NCBI GenBank assembly: GCA_039105265.1
Contig: JAPFFF010000068.1
Coordinates: 186,001-250,000 of the forward strand
Reading direction: 5' to 3'
Source: Tritrichomonas musculus
Lineage: Eukaryota > Parabasalia > Tritrichomonadida > Tritrichomonadidae
DNA length: 64,000 bases
In this document: positions 34,220 through 43,062 of the stretch, in pieces
Layout: each line of letters begins with the position of its first letter
Position numbering within the stretch: position 1 is the stretch's first letter
Position numbers and translations under genes: made by a program
The notes under the pieces: generated by a model
Told to the model about the DNA's origin: nothing
The model's database searches: none
Seen by the model: the letters and a program-made list of their open reading frames with translations, nothing else

Positions 34220-35386
34220 ATGCTGGGCAAGGTACTAGTAAAATTATTAGATGGTCATCCCGCACAGACCATTACTACTCGGGATCAATCATACGCTAGC
34301 TTAGCAGAAAATAACTTTAATAAGAAAGACTTAACGAAAGCATTAACTGATATGGCGTTTTATCGTGAAAGAATGGAGGCAAATAAACCAACGAAAAAGG
34401 CTAAACAAAATAAATACGGTAATGTTGGTATGGATGACTTAATTAATATTGTCTCTAAATTAAATCAAGATGTTAAACAAATTAAAGATGCTCAAAGTGT
34501 TGTAAGCGCTAATGAATGGATTAATCGTCATGGATACGATGATTTATATGAAGCTACTGGTCGAGATTTAGATGGTGATGGAACACCTGAAGTTGTTGTA
34601 CAAACAAAAGCAGGTAAGAAACCTGTAATCGTTAATGGATATACAACCGTTCCGTCATTATTCCCATATCGCAATGCTTATTATAAAGCTTACCCAACTG
34701 TGGACCAACGTAAAGAAGCTCATAAACAAGGTATAAACTTAAGAGGATTTATTAATAATATATATCATCCTGAATTTGATGAAACAGTGCGTACAGTCAC
34801 TAATTATGCGGGTGAAAGTTGGCAAGACTTTGAAACAAAATTAAAAGCTGCTGGTATCAATGAAAAGCGCTTAATCAAACCAAAGAAACGTTCAACTTAT
34901 CAGGCATTTGTTGGTAAGTGTATCTCTCCAATTTATCAAGGTATCAAATACCTCAACGGTGTAAAATTACCATTCACACTTACACAAATGGCAACAGTTA
35001 TATGGAATCAATTTGCTTTACTTCCTGCAATGGTTTATGTTTATGGTGAAAGTGTTATGAATGTTAATGAGGATCAATGGAAGAATTTAAGAGGAAAGAA
35101 AGCAGTTAAAGAAGCTATTGAGTTCATAGTTCACGATTATTTAATTAATCCTGTAAAAATTGCTGATTTTGTACCTACTGCATGTGAAATGTGTAATAAA
35201 TCCGGACTACCAGTTGACCCTGAACATATTCCATTAGTTGCTAAAGCAACAATTGCAATAATACTTCGAGGAATAAATGCATTACCACCAAATCCAAGTG
35301 ATTTTAATAAATGGTTTGATGCTAACGTTCAATCACAAGTACAAGCATTACAAACATCAGCAATTGTAGAAGAACCTGAAGAATAA
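34220..35386 (+). CDS. 388-aa protein with a DxDGDG loop (E2)
   Basis: The first ATG is at 34220. After a helical start comes ANEWINRHGYDDLYEATG and a calcium-loop-like RDLDGDGTPEVVVQ. Next are VNGYTTVPSLFPYRNAYYKA and a long helical C-terminal half (CISPIYQGIKYLNGVKLPFT). I do not recognise the family with confidence. The size and the position ahead of ATPase and capsid suggest a virion component. No relative in the other elements here. Confidence 0.6.
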   Translation: MLGKVLVKLLDGHPAQTITTRDQSYASLAENNFNKKDLTKALTDMAFYRERMEANKPTKKAKQNKYGNVGMDDLINIVSKLNQDVKQIKDAQSVVSANEWINRHGYDDLYEATGRDLDGDGTPEVVVQTKAGKKPVIVNGYTTVPSLFPYRNAYYKAYPTVDQRKEAHKQGINLRGFINNIYHPEFDETVRTVTNYAGESWQDFETKLKAAGINEKRLIKPKKRSTYQAFVGKCISPIYQGIKYLNGVKLPFTLTQMATVIWNQFALLPAMVYVYGESVMNVNEDQWKNLRGKKAVKEAIEFIVHDYLINPVKIADFVPTACEMCNKSGLPVDPEHIPLVAKATIAIILRGINALPPNPSDFNKWFDANVQSQVQALQTSAIVEEPEE

Positions 35387-35489
35387 ATTTTAAGAAATGT
35401 GTTAATATCTAATTTCAGTTAATGATTAATAAACATAAAATATATATTTATCAATAATTAAAATAAACTTTAACATTAAAATATAGAAA

Positions 35490-36329
35490 ATGAACACATC
35501 ATTAGAGAATATGGTTAAAAACCATGTAATGAATACGTTAAAAACGTATGCTATGGAAACAAACGAAAACTTAATAAGTGAAATACACCCAGAAGTTAAT
35601 ATTAGGTTAAATAGTGTTAATGTAATTGTTGGCAAGCAATCATCCGGAAAAACAGTTATAGCTTTAAAGGAAATAATAAAATTAGGGGTATTAAATACTC
35701 ATCATCTATTAGTATATATTACAAAAGACGGCAAAGAAACAGACCAAACATTTTTGGCACTAAAACCTCTTCTAATGATTCCTTACGTTATCGTTAGTGA
35801 AAAAGAAGCCGTCGAATTCACGAAAGATTTAATCTCAGCAAAGAATTTATATAACCTTATCAAACGGGAAAACTTGCAGGATAGAATCGATGACCAACAA
35901 AAAGAGGATATGTTCCAAATGTTAGCAATAAATGATTTTAATAAAAATATATTGCATACCATAGTGTTATTCGATGATATTTCTAATAGTAAATTATTTT
36001 CAAGTGAAGAATCATATTTTAGTCAATTGATTCGTCGATGTCGTCATGTTAATATTTCATTCTTTCTATTAATTCAAGGATGGAAAGGTCTAAAACCGCA
36101 TGTTAAAAATGAAATATCAACATTATTTATATTTCCATGTTTTAATAAACAACAATTACATTATATTTATTCTCAATCTGCAAGTAATTTAGCATTTGAT
36201 GAGTTTTATGAAATGCATTCAAAAATATTAAAACGAAAAACAGAAAATAAGGAATGTCATCCTTATATGTTAGTAAATGTTGTTGATGGAGGTGATACAT
36301 CAATTGAACTTGACGAAGTTGTTTCCTGA
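35490..36329 (+). CDS. Packaging-type ATPase of E2 (279 aa)
   Basis: The P-loop is GKQSSGKT and the Walker B segment is HTIVLFDDIS. SQLIRRCRHVNISFFLLIQG corresponds to SQLRHKHSIVYINIQFF in A1. The same lineage as the A1 and E1 ATPases but the most diverged. The 3' end overlaps the convergent coiled-coil gene by 67 bases. Confidence 0.75.
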   Translation: MNTSLENMVKNHVMNTLKTYAMETNENLISEIHPEVNIRLNSVNVIVGKQSSGKTVIALKEIIKLGVLNTHHLLVYITKDGKETDQTFLALKPLLMIPYVIVSEKEAVEFTKDLISAKNLYNLIKRENLQDRIDDQQKEDMFQMLAINDFNKNILHTIVLFDDISNSKLFSSEESYFSQLIRRCRHVNISFFLLIQGWKGLKPHVKNEISTLFIFPCFNKQQLHYIYSQSASNLAFDEFYEMHSKILKRKTENKECHPYMLVNVVDGGDTSIELDEVVS

Positions 36330-36682
36330 ATAAATGTTATAATTTTATTTACAGTTTCTTTAATTTCTTTGATTTCACTTTCTAATAAAAGAGTCTTGCT
36401 TCGAACGAAGTTCTCAAGCTCTGCTGTCTTCAAGTCGCTTTCAAGTTCTTTATTATTAGAAATACCTGTTGACTTTTCATCAATACCTTCCCATTTCTTC
36501 AACATTAAGACACCTTTTATTTTTGTTATTCTATATCCGTCAATCTTATACATTTTGTTCAATTTATGAGTAGTTAATTTATCCACTTCATCTTTATTTT
36601 TTGAATACCATAAATTAAATTCATCTACTGTTTTAAATTCTTTTAAGCAGTTTTTAATTGGTTCAATAACTTTTAAATCCAT
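36263..36682 (-). CDS. 139-aa coiled-coil protein (E2), relative of the E1 126-aa protein
   Basis: The start MDLKVIEPIKNCLKEF is chosen at 36682. FNLWYSKNKDEVDKLTTHKL and NKMYKIDGYRITK match the E1 protein at 28829-29209. A coiled-coil C-terminus ends within the coding end of the convergent ATPase gene. Confidence 0.6.
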   Translation of the reverse strand: MDLKVIEPIKNCLKEFKTVDEFNLWYSKNKDEVDKLTTHKLNKMYKIDGYRITKIKGVLMLKKWEGIDEKSTGISNNKELESDLKTAELENFVRSKTLLLESEIKEIKETVNKIITFIQETTSSSSIDVSPPSTTFTNI

Positions 36683-36734
36683 TTGATTTATTATAAAAAT
36701 ATTAAATTTTATTTGAAGAAAAATAATAATTAAA

Positions 36735-36878
36735 ATGAATATATCAAATCTGTTTCTCGGCTGTCTCACAGTCATCGAATTTATAAATTTATTGCTTCGT
36801 ATAGTTAAACTATCTGCTTCATTAAACGATAAACCCCCTGAATTAACTGATGAAATGAGGAAACGACTTTATTCTTAA
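36735..36878 (+). CDS. 47-aa single-pass membrane protein (E2)
   Basis: The hydrophobic N-terminal half (LFLGCLTVIEFINLLL) is followed by a tail ending PELTDEMRKRLYS. The plan and tail match the 43-aa A1 protein at 8404-8535. Divergent from the coiled-coil gene with a 52-base gap. Confidence 0.65.
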   Translation: MNISNLFLGCLTVIEFINLLLRIVKLSASLNDKPPELTDEMRKRLYS

Positions 36879-36905
36879 ATATTTAATCATTCTTTCAATA
36901 ATGGT

Positions 36906-36962
36906 ATGTCGAAACGTCTAACTCCTCCACCGTTCGCTCCAACTAAATTACCTCCTTTATAA
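36906..36962 (+). CDS. 18-aa micropeptide frame ending TKLPPL (E2)
   Basis: ATG at 36906, peptide MSKRLTPPPFAPTKLPPL, then stop. The last six codons form one arm of a perfect inverted repeat whose other arm ends the convergent 67-aa gene with the same six residues. Whether it is translated is unknown. Confidence 0.35.
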   Translation: MSKRLTPPPFAPTKLPPL

Positions 36963-36988
36963 CTTACTTTATAAAGGAGGTAATTTAG
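36943..36988. repeat. Perfect 20-bp inverted repeat between convergent genes (E2)
   Basis: CTAAATTACCTCCTTTATAA at 36943-36962 is the exact reverse complement of 36969-36988, with a 6-base loop CTTACT. It could act as a two-way transcription terminator. Both arms also encode TKLPPL plus stop. Confidence 0.85.
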
Positions 36989-37172
36989 TGATACCACTTC
37001 CAACTTTACTTATTACTTCACCAATATCTCCACCAATTAGACCGCCTGCTTGATTAATTAATAGTGCAAATTTACTAACAGTTTCAACTGCTTTTTTCAC
37101 TTTCGGTACTATTTTTCCAATAACATTTTTAGCCCCGCTTATAATATTTTTGAACCAACTTCCAAATGCCAT
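36969..37172 (-). CDS. 67-aa amphipathic protein beside the capsid gene (E2)
   Basis: Starts MAFGSWFKNIISGAKNVIGK and ends GSGITKLPPL. Like the E1 73-aa protein it is cationic and amphipathic and lies just upstream of, and divergent from, the capsid gene. Likely a small virion protein; inference. Confidence 0.6.
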   Translation of the reverse strand: MAFGSWFKNIISGAKNVIGKIVPKVKKAVETVSKFALLINQAGGLIGGDIGEVISKVGSGITKLPPL

Positions 37173-37227
37173 ATTTCGATAATGTAAAAATTTTAAAAAT
37201 GATTTTAATTTTTTTCTATTATTCAAA

Positions 37228-39177
37228 ATGACATTCTTAAACGCTCAAACAAAAAATCTTGGTAATGATGAAGGTGATGTTTTAGCATTCTTCCAAAATA
37301 AATAGAGAAATTTAATACAACGAAACGGCGGTGATAATTCTTTTAGTTGGATTATGGAAGAATTCAAAGATAAAGATGCACCTTTACCTGTTGGTACTAA
37401 AACAAGAATTAAATTAACTCATTCAGGTCATACCATAACTCAAATTGAAAAATCATTCTCTACAATATTACTTGACTTCAATGTTAAATTAAATCATACT
37501 ATCGATGTTTCAGCTGATAAAAACGGTTTAATGAAAATATTCGTTGGTTTCAAAAATGCCGTTGAATTTTATGAAGATTGCAGATTTTGGATTAATGGTA
37601 AATTACTTGATACATACCGACAAGATGAATTACAACGTGAATCATTCGCTTATAATTCTATCAAACCACGAGATGCAAAAGCAACTTCTAAATTTAGTCA
37701 TTCAACTTGGGAAAATGTAAGCCAATTTTCACCGTCTATTTGTGGTTGCTATATTGATTTAAAGGATATTGCCGACGGCTTACCTCATAAATTCACAATC
37801 GAATTAACAATTCCATTTCTTGATCAACTTGCACTTCAAGCATGGCAATTATATCCAAATTCAATATGTGGTGAAATAGAAGAAGAAGTTAAAACATCAT
37901 TACGTGCTATGGTATGGGCTCAAATTAATCCCAATATCGTTAAAGAAACTTTACAATTCCTCGAAGATAAAGCATTTGATGAAGAAATACCCGCAGTTGT
38001 ACCAATCACTCGTAAATTTACACAAATTGGCAAACCATCAGTTATTGTTTCTCATTATTCAGCAACACCAACACCAACACAAACATTGCATATTAAATAT
38101 CAAAGAATGCATGGAGCTAAAGCATATACAGCTGCAGAACCAGAAGGTGGAGAACAAGAACAAATGCGAAAAGATACTCATAACGACAAAGCAGAACCAA
38201 ATGTTATTGATTTTCATTATACAGATGAAGAATTCGCAAAATATGGTGTTGATAAATCACTTGTAAATCATGCTGAATTTGCTGAAACTATCGCGTGTAG
38301 AAATCCAGATTATATATTAAATCCAGGTGATTCTGTTAAATTAATTGAAAATGAAGTTAAAGGAGCTCTTCTCGTTAAATCAAATCGTTTAAATGGTTCA
38401 TCAATTAATCTTAAAACTGAAAAACTAAGACTTGATGTATTAGGTGGTACAATACAACTTGGACGTTCAAATTTAGCTGGTTTTGGTCTTAAACAAGGAA
38501 CATATCAAGGACTAGTTCATGAATTACAAACGCCTTTATTAGTTCCATCACAGGAATTAACACGTGAAATATTTGAAGGTACTGCAAAAGCAAATGGTCT
38601 TGAAATATCTAAAACAATACCTTTAAAAAATGCAACAAATATAACAATGATGTTTCCAAAAAGTCCATTTGATATTACATGCTTCGATAATATTATGTAT
38701 CAAAACGTTCAACTAGTCGTTAATAAAAGAACATATCCAGACACTGAATTTCAGAGCACCTGCGGAGCTCGCTTTTATCAACATCAATTAATAGCTAATG
38801 AATTAGATGGAGCATTAGAAGCAACGCAAGAATTCGAGGATTCATTCACTCAACCATTAAATGACCCAACAAATGGTAAGCGATATACTAATTGTAAAAG
38901 CGATGGTACAAGCTTTGGTATTAATTTCCAACTTGAACGTTCAAATGTTGGATATGTATTTGATGGATTAGATACAGGCACAAATTCAATTACAATTACA
39001 TTTAGAGGGCAACCATTATATCGTGGTGATGATGACACATATTTCATTCCTGATTTAGAATATAAAGACCAACACCCACCAAGTCCTGAAGCTTGGATTT
39101 GTAGCGATACATACTTCGCATGGTCCGTTAATGGTGTTGAATACTTCCCTCGAGGTGTTCCTGCAGGATTTGAGTAA
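37228..39177 (+). pseudogene. Major capsid protein gene of E2
   Basis: Related to the E1 capsid: FVGFKNAVEFYEDCRFWING, STWENVSQFSPSICGCYIDL, LALQAWQLYPNSICGEI, RSNVGYVFDGLD and WICSDTYFAWSVNGVEY. The inter-barrel linker is a short ATPTPTQT where E1 has a long Pro-Asp repeat. The long open frame covers most of the gene; overall it looks broken (about one break). Confidence 0.7.
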
Positions 39178-39261
39178 AAATATTTTATTAAATTATTTTA
39201 AACATTTTCAAAACTATTTAATTTAATTTTATATTTTTCAATTTTTTTATTTTATCATAAA

Positions 39262-39322
39262 ATGGTAGATAAAGTTTTCTTGAATCTCACTAAATTCGTT
39301 GATGAATTAAAAGCATTTGACA
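39262..39322 (+). CDS. Start of an E2 gene running into terminus F
   Basis: MVDKVFLNLTKFVDELKAFD is preceded by an AT-rich TTTTATTTTATCATAAA. The frame meets the terminus at 39323. Only about 20 codons are visible, so this is tentative. Confidence 0.3.
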
Positions 39323-39430
39323 AGTAGTATAGTATAGGCTCCGGTACGCTTCGCTCCCCCGAGCCTATACCGCTTCGCTCCGCCAAGGCTTCACTCGCGC
39401 TACTCCAGGGGCTCCCGCCCCCGGACCCCC
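39323..39430 (+). repeat. GC-rich terminus with hairpins (F)
   Basis: Markedly GC-rich against an AT-rich background. It holds two copies of CGCTTCGCTCC and a 9-bp inverted pair (TATAGGCTC / GAGCCTATA). Confidence 0.6.
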
Positions 39431-39498
39431 ATTTTTAAAATAGATATATTAATTGTATACCCCTCCTTCCCCCTATAAATAAAAATTAAAAAATTCAA

Positions 39499-39626
39499 AA
39501 AAACTGAAAATTGAAAAAATCGAAAAAACTGAAAATTGAAAAAATCGAAAAAACTGAAAATTGAAAAAATCGAAAAAACTGAAAATTAAAAAAATCGAAA
39601 AAACTGAAAATTGAAAATTCAAAAAA
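39499..39626. repeat. 25-bp AT-rich tandem repeat (F)
   Basis: About five units of CTGAAAATTGAAAAAATCGAAAAAA with small variation. No coding meaning seen. Confidence 0.85.
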
Positions 39627-39793
39627 TTGAAAATTCAAAAAGCTCCAACCACCTCGATAATTCAAAAAGTTCGCAACAAAAAAATTCCAAACTCATACTT
39701 TTATCGTCTCGTTGTAAAAATTATTTTGACACAAAAAAATGTATTTCTTAACGTCCCGTCAAGAAATCCCTTCCATTCAAGAAGTTGTTTTAT

Positions 39794-39925
39794 AATGATT
39801 GAAATGTACCCGACGCTCAATCCAGCTGAAGAACAAACACCAATCCCTATAGAATTTGCTTACTTTATAGTAATGAATGTATTTCATTCTTGGTGTTATC
39901 TTCAGCTAAGATACCATTTGATGTA
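39794..39925 (+). pseudogene. Possible remnant of a minor-capsid-like gene (F)
   Basis: The plus-strand frame contains YPTLNPAEEQTPIPIEFAYF, which resembles YPNRDNIVNDGNTPLPIETAYF at the start of the 334-aa B/C/D protein. Short and diverged; looks broken. Confidence 0.35.
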
Positions 39926-39997
39926 AAGAATGTCGTATTTATCAATATAAAATTAGCTGTTGCATTGACAATAAAATTGCTACTATTTAATGGATAT

Positions 39998-40060
39998 AGT
40001 AGTATATACTAGTCGGTTTCCGCGGGGCACAGGCTGCCCACGCGTCAACACGAACTAGTT
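39998..40060 (+). repeat. Left terminus of element C
   Basis: AGTAGTATAT is followed by ACTAGTCGGTTTCCGCGGGG, GGGCACAGGCTGCCC and GTCAACACGAACTAGT. ACTAGT pairs with ACTAGT and GGGCA with TGCCC. Candidate target duplication GGATAT (39992-39997) cannot be verified because the other end is not visible. Confidence 0.85.
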
Positions 40061-40141
40061 AAAAAAGAAAAGAAAAAGAAAAGAAAAGAAAAATAAAAAA
40101 AAAGAAAAGAAAAAAAATATTTTTGTTCTCACTACTGTCCA

Positions 40142-40263
40142 CCATCAATGAAACGGCACAGGGGCCCCACCCCTAATTCCCACCCACCCACCTCAACGCC
40201 TACCATCTATGAAACGGCACAGGTACCCCACCCCACAACCGCCCATCTATGAAACGGCACAGG
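40142..40263 (+). repeat. Three direct repeats CCATCNATGAAACGGCACAGG
   Basis: Copies begin at 40142, 40203 and 40243. They sit between the terminus and the first gene of C, in an unusual C-rich stretch. They look like iteron-type protein-binding sites or a promoter array; not present in B or D. Confidence 0.75.
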
Positions 40264-40306
40264 TACCTGCCCGGAGAATCTCGTACCTATTTCTTTCTAT
40301 ATGTAA

Positions 40307-40642
40307 ATGTCATTTGTGCCACTCAAAGGCTTTACTAACGACTATGAGATACTGAATAGGTACCCCTTTACTATAAGACGTAAGAGTAATCATTTTATAT
40401 GCAAAGATGCAAAACATATAAAGGGGTATATACGAGTATGTCTAAATGGCGACTACTACTTGAAACATGTACTTATAGCAAGACAGTTCATACCTAATGA
40501 TGACCCACAACATAAAATAGAGGTAGACCATATCAATAGGAATAGGGCTGACTACCATCTAAGCAACTTAAGATGGATAACCCCAACTGATAGTAACTAT
40601 AACAGGGATATGCCCAAAATTATAAATGCGAGGGCAGATTAG
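40307..40642 (+). CDS. HNH endonuclease (element C, 111 aa)
   Basis: Same protein as in B with about ten residue changes (for example KDAKHIKGYIRV, VDHINRNRADYHLSNLRW). It is the first gene of C, whereas in B and D two small genes lie outside it. The 3' end overlaps the next gene. Confidence 0.85.
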   Translation: MSFVPLKGFTNDYEILNRYPFTIRRKSNHFICKDAKHIKGYIRVCLNGDYYLKHVLIARQFIPNDDPQHKIEVDHINRNRADYHLSNLRWITPTDSNYNRDMPKIINARAD

Positions 40643-40883
40643 ATATTTGGTACTCTAAGAACTCAAAGGCAAAATGTTCTATTTGGTCGATAAATTCCAA
40701 ATCACCATCTTTCATAATTACATTAAGAATTTCAGGTTCGAAATACTCAGCAGCTAACTCTTTTATCTTTTTAATTAAAATATCACATACACCCTCATTA
40801 GTCTCACATCTATAATCATAGAGGTAAGATACTATTTTATAGAGGATATTCATACGCTCTTTTATGGTCATGTAATAAGCCAT
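40620..40883 (-). CDS. 87-aa relative of the 83-aa B/D protein (element C)
   Basis: It ends IEHFAFEFLEYQISNLPSHL. It is clearly diverged in the first half from the B version. The 23-base convergent overlap with the HNH gene is preserved. Confidence 0.65.
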   Translation of the reverse strand: MAYYMTIKERMNILYKIVSYLYDYRCETNEGVCDILIKKIKELAAEYFEPEILNVIMKDGDLEFIDQIEHFAFEFLEYQISNLPSHL

Positions 40884-40925
40884 TTATACAGAAATAAAAA
40901 ATAAAAAATAGTAGAAGGTAGTTTA

Positions 40926-41087
40926 TTAAATGAGATATAAGATACGTACTAACCAAAAGAAGTAGTTTATAAAGGTCGAGAAAATGCACACCCAGAGAGC
41001 CCAATTTGGAGGAGGGCAACAACATTCATTATTACATTCTTCTTCATCATTATTAACCAATGAGGTATCATTTTCGATTGTTGACAT
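40926..41087 (-). CDS. 53-aa Cys-rich membrane protein (element C only)
   Basis: MSTIENDTSLVNNDEEE is followed by CNNECCCPPP and a C-terminal hydrophobic segment (WALWVCIFSTFINYFFWLV). Cysteines next to a membrane segment are typical lipid-modification sites. Not present in B or D. Confidence 0.5.
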   Translation of the reverse strand: MSTIENDTSLVNNDEEECNNECCCPPPNWALWVCIFSTFINYFFWLVRILYLI

Positions 41088-41140
41088 GTAAACAAATGAA
41101 ATGAACAATAGAAAAATATTTAGTCATTTCACTTTTTTCT

Positions 41141-41404
41141 TTGATGAATCTCGATAAGAAGATACGATTGACCACTGAAATGCTCAACACTAAAATCATG
41201 GATGAAAAGCAAAAGCTTGAAGCAAAGATAGACCATACTGAAACTTACTTGTTGCTCCAAATTGATCAACTCAACCAACGACTTGATGAGGTTCTTAATA
41301 GGGTCAACCTGCTATCCTTACAACTCGATTCTGTCATTGATGACCTTGCAAAGATGAAGGTCAACGTTGATGATATCAACAGCAGCCTTGATAACCTTCC
41401 TTAA
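41141..41404 (+). CDS. 87-aa coiled-coil protein (element C only)
   Basis: Starts MMNLDKKIRLTTEML; nearly the whole length is heptad-like (IDQLNQRLDEVLNRVNLLSL). It resembles t-SNARE/fibre-type long coils in pattern only. Located just upstream of the protease. Confidence 0.6.
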   Translation: MMNLDKKIRLTTEMLNTKIMDEKQKLEAKIDHTETYLLLQIDQLNQRLDEVLNRVNLLSLQLDSVIDDLAKMKVNVDDINSSLDNLP

Positions 41405-41442
41405 TAAACAACATCTTCTTCTTTCTTTTATTTGATTTTTAA

Positions 41443-43041
41443 ATGACAAGTGATGTAGGTACACAAACTAAACCTAACAATAAAATACAACTATTACAAG
41501 GTACTATTAAATTTCGACCTAAACTAGTTGATAGAGATGTTGCAAGATTAACAAGAGGTTTGGGTCAAACTATATGGAAGTTCTCTAATAATCAAATAAA
41601 TCTACAAAAATTATATGAGACATATTTAAATACTAGTATAGCTTTTAAAGACGTACTTGAATTTGCTAATAGACTCAAGAGAGAGAGACCAAGAGCAAAA
41701 TTTACAGGTTGTGTGTTTGCGATTAAGAAAAATCAAGATGATAAAGATGAACATGGGCATTACATAACAGTATTAAAGCCATATCAATATACTCTCCAAG
41801 AATCAGATCAAGGTATATTAACAGAGATAAAATTACATTATGATATTATCAACATAAGGATATCTCGAATGAAGACTGAGGAGGAAAAACAAGCAGCTAG
41901 AGAACTGAGAGAGCAGATGAAAGAAAGAACATTGAAAAGTGATAAGAAAGAATATAAAACTAGAGGTATTCAAACAGATGATATACCTGAATTGGCTCCA
42001 TTACCCAGACCTCCAACTTTAAATCGAAATGATTATCATCTTAACCTTAGGAAAATCGGTAGGAACCGACCCACAAATGTTGAGCCACCAACAAGGGATC
42101 AAAATCAAAACAGAATTCAACTTTTACTTCAAAGTAGTACAAATTTAGACGAGGATGATAGACCTAAGAAAAAATCAAAACAACCTAAGTCAAAATCAAA
42201 ACGACCTCGTTCACCTTCACCTCCACCTCCTCCTCCTTCTCATTCACCTTCACCTCCACCACCTCGTTCACCTCCACCTCCACCACCTCCTCCTCCTTCA
42301 TCACCACCTCAACAGTTTCCATCATCACATACCTCTCGAGGTACTAGTCCTCCTCCAAGAGAACCCCGTATGACACCACAGAAGACAGGAGAGTATACAG
42401 TAGACCAAAGACGTCATAAAATTCATGATTGGAGGAGTTTAGTCAATGATGAAAATATAGAAGAAGATGTTATTGATGACTACTTGAAACTTCTATATAA
42501 CAAAGGAAAGAGATTGAATAAACAACCTGGTCAAAAAGAGGCAGAGTTTGATAAAAAGAAAATATTGGTTTTACCTACTGCATTTTATACCCTCCTTTCT
42601 ATAGCATATGAGACTAATGATAATGGAAAATTACTAGAACTGATGAAAAGTCCTATCTCAGGTAAACAGTCATTTTCACATTTCGATAAAGTATTTGTCC
42701 CCATTTGCTCAGATGGAGAACATTGGGTTTTATGTATTGTTCGATATCCAAAGAAAATAATCGAATGCTATGACTCTGAGAATAAGTCAATGGCACCAGA
42801 GGTAAAGACACTTAATAAGTATATCAATATTTCAGCAACAGGTAAATTAAAAGCAAAATATTATGATGTACCTAGTCAAAGGAATAACAAGGATTGTGGA
42901 GTGTTTCTAATGGAATCTTGTCGTACCTTTTTGCATGAAGGAAATGGTAAGTTTAAACAACGCAATATACCAGATATTAGAAAGAGAATACTTCGAGAAC
43001 TTCAAAACAATGAATTAGAAACAGGTGTTGTATATAAATAA
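41443..43041 (+). CDS. Adenain/Ulp1-like cysteine protease (element C, 532 aa)
   Basis: Same domains as the B copy, including N-terminal GTQT and internal GIQTDD motifs. The Pro-rich linker is slightly longer (SPSPPPPRSPPPPPP). Catalytic block HWVLCIVRYPKK and KDCGVFLMESCR intact. Confidence 0.85.
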   Translation: MTSDVGTQTKPNNKIQLLQGTIKFRPKLVDRDVARLTRGLGQTIWKFSNNQINLQKLYETYLNTSIAFKDVLEFANRLKRERPRAKFTGCVFAIKKNQDDKDEHGHYITVLKPYQYTLQESDQGILTEIKLHYDIINIRISRMKTEEEKQAARELREQMKERTLKSDKKEYKTRGIQTDDIPELAPLPRPPTLNRNDYHLNLRKIGRNRPTNVEPPTRDQNQNRIQLLLQSSTNLDEDDRPKKKSKQPKSKSKRPRSPSPPPPPPSHSPSPPPPRSPPPPPPPPPSSPPQQFPSSHTSRGTSPPPREPRMTPQKTGEYTVDQRRHKIHDWRSLVNDENIEEDVIDDYLKLLYNKGKRLNKQPGQKEAEFDKKKILVLPTAFYTLLSIAYETNDNGKLLELMKSPISGKQSFSHFDKVFVPICSDGEHWVLCIVRYPKKIIECYDSENKSMAPEVKTLNKYINISATGKLKAKYYDVPSQRNNKDCGVFLMESCRTFLHEGNGKFKQRNIPDIRKRILRELQNNELETGVVYK

Positions 43042-43062
43042 AGACTTTTTATTCAACTCGAA

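Larger units (their letters stand above)
34019..39322. mobile_element. Diverged Polinton piece E2
   Basis: Parts: a 388-aa unknown protein, ATPase, coiled-coil protein, small membrane protein, two tiny proteins, major capsid, and the beginning of one more frame. It has its own capsid and ATPase, so it is a second element beside E1. The left boundary is approximate; 34019-34219 is AT-rich with no recognisable gene or terminus. The right side ends where terminus F begins. It looks broken (about one break besides the F insertion). Confidence 0.6.
39323..39997 (+). mobile_element. Terminus and short left part of element F
   Basis: Begins AGTAGTATAGTATAGGCTCC. TATAGGCTC pairs with GAGCCTATA a few bases on, the same architecture as the termini of A1, B/D and C. 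A GC-rich stretch with GCTTCGCTCC repeats, a 25-bp tandem array and a possible gene remnant follow. Element C then begins at 39998. Short and probably broken; much of it may lie beyond element C. Confidence 0.5.

Noticed and set aside
23708-39322. E1 and E2 as one large element
   Set aside because: The stretch has two capsid genes, two ATPases and two versions of the coiled-coil and amphipathic proteins, more easily explained by two elements. No terminus was found between them, so this stays open.
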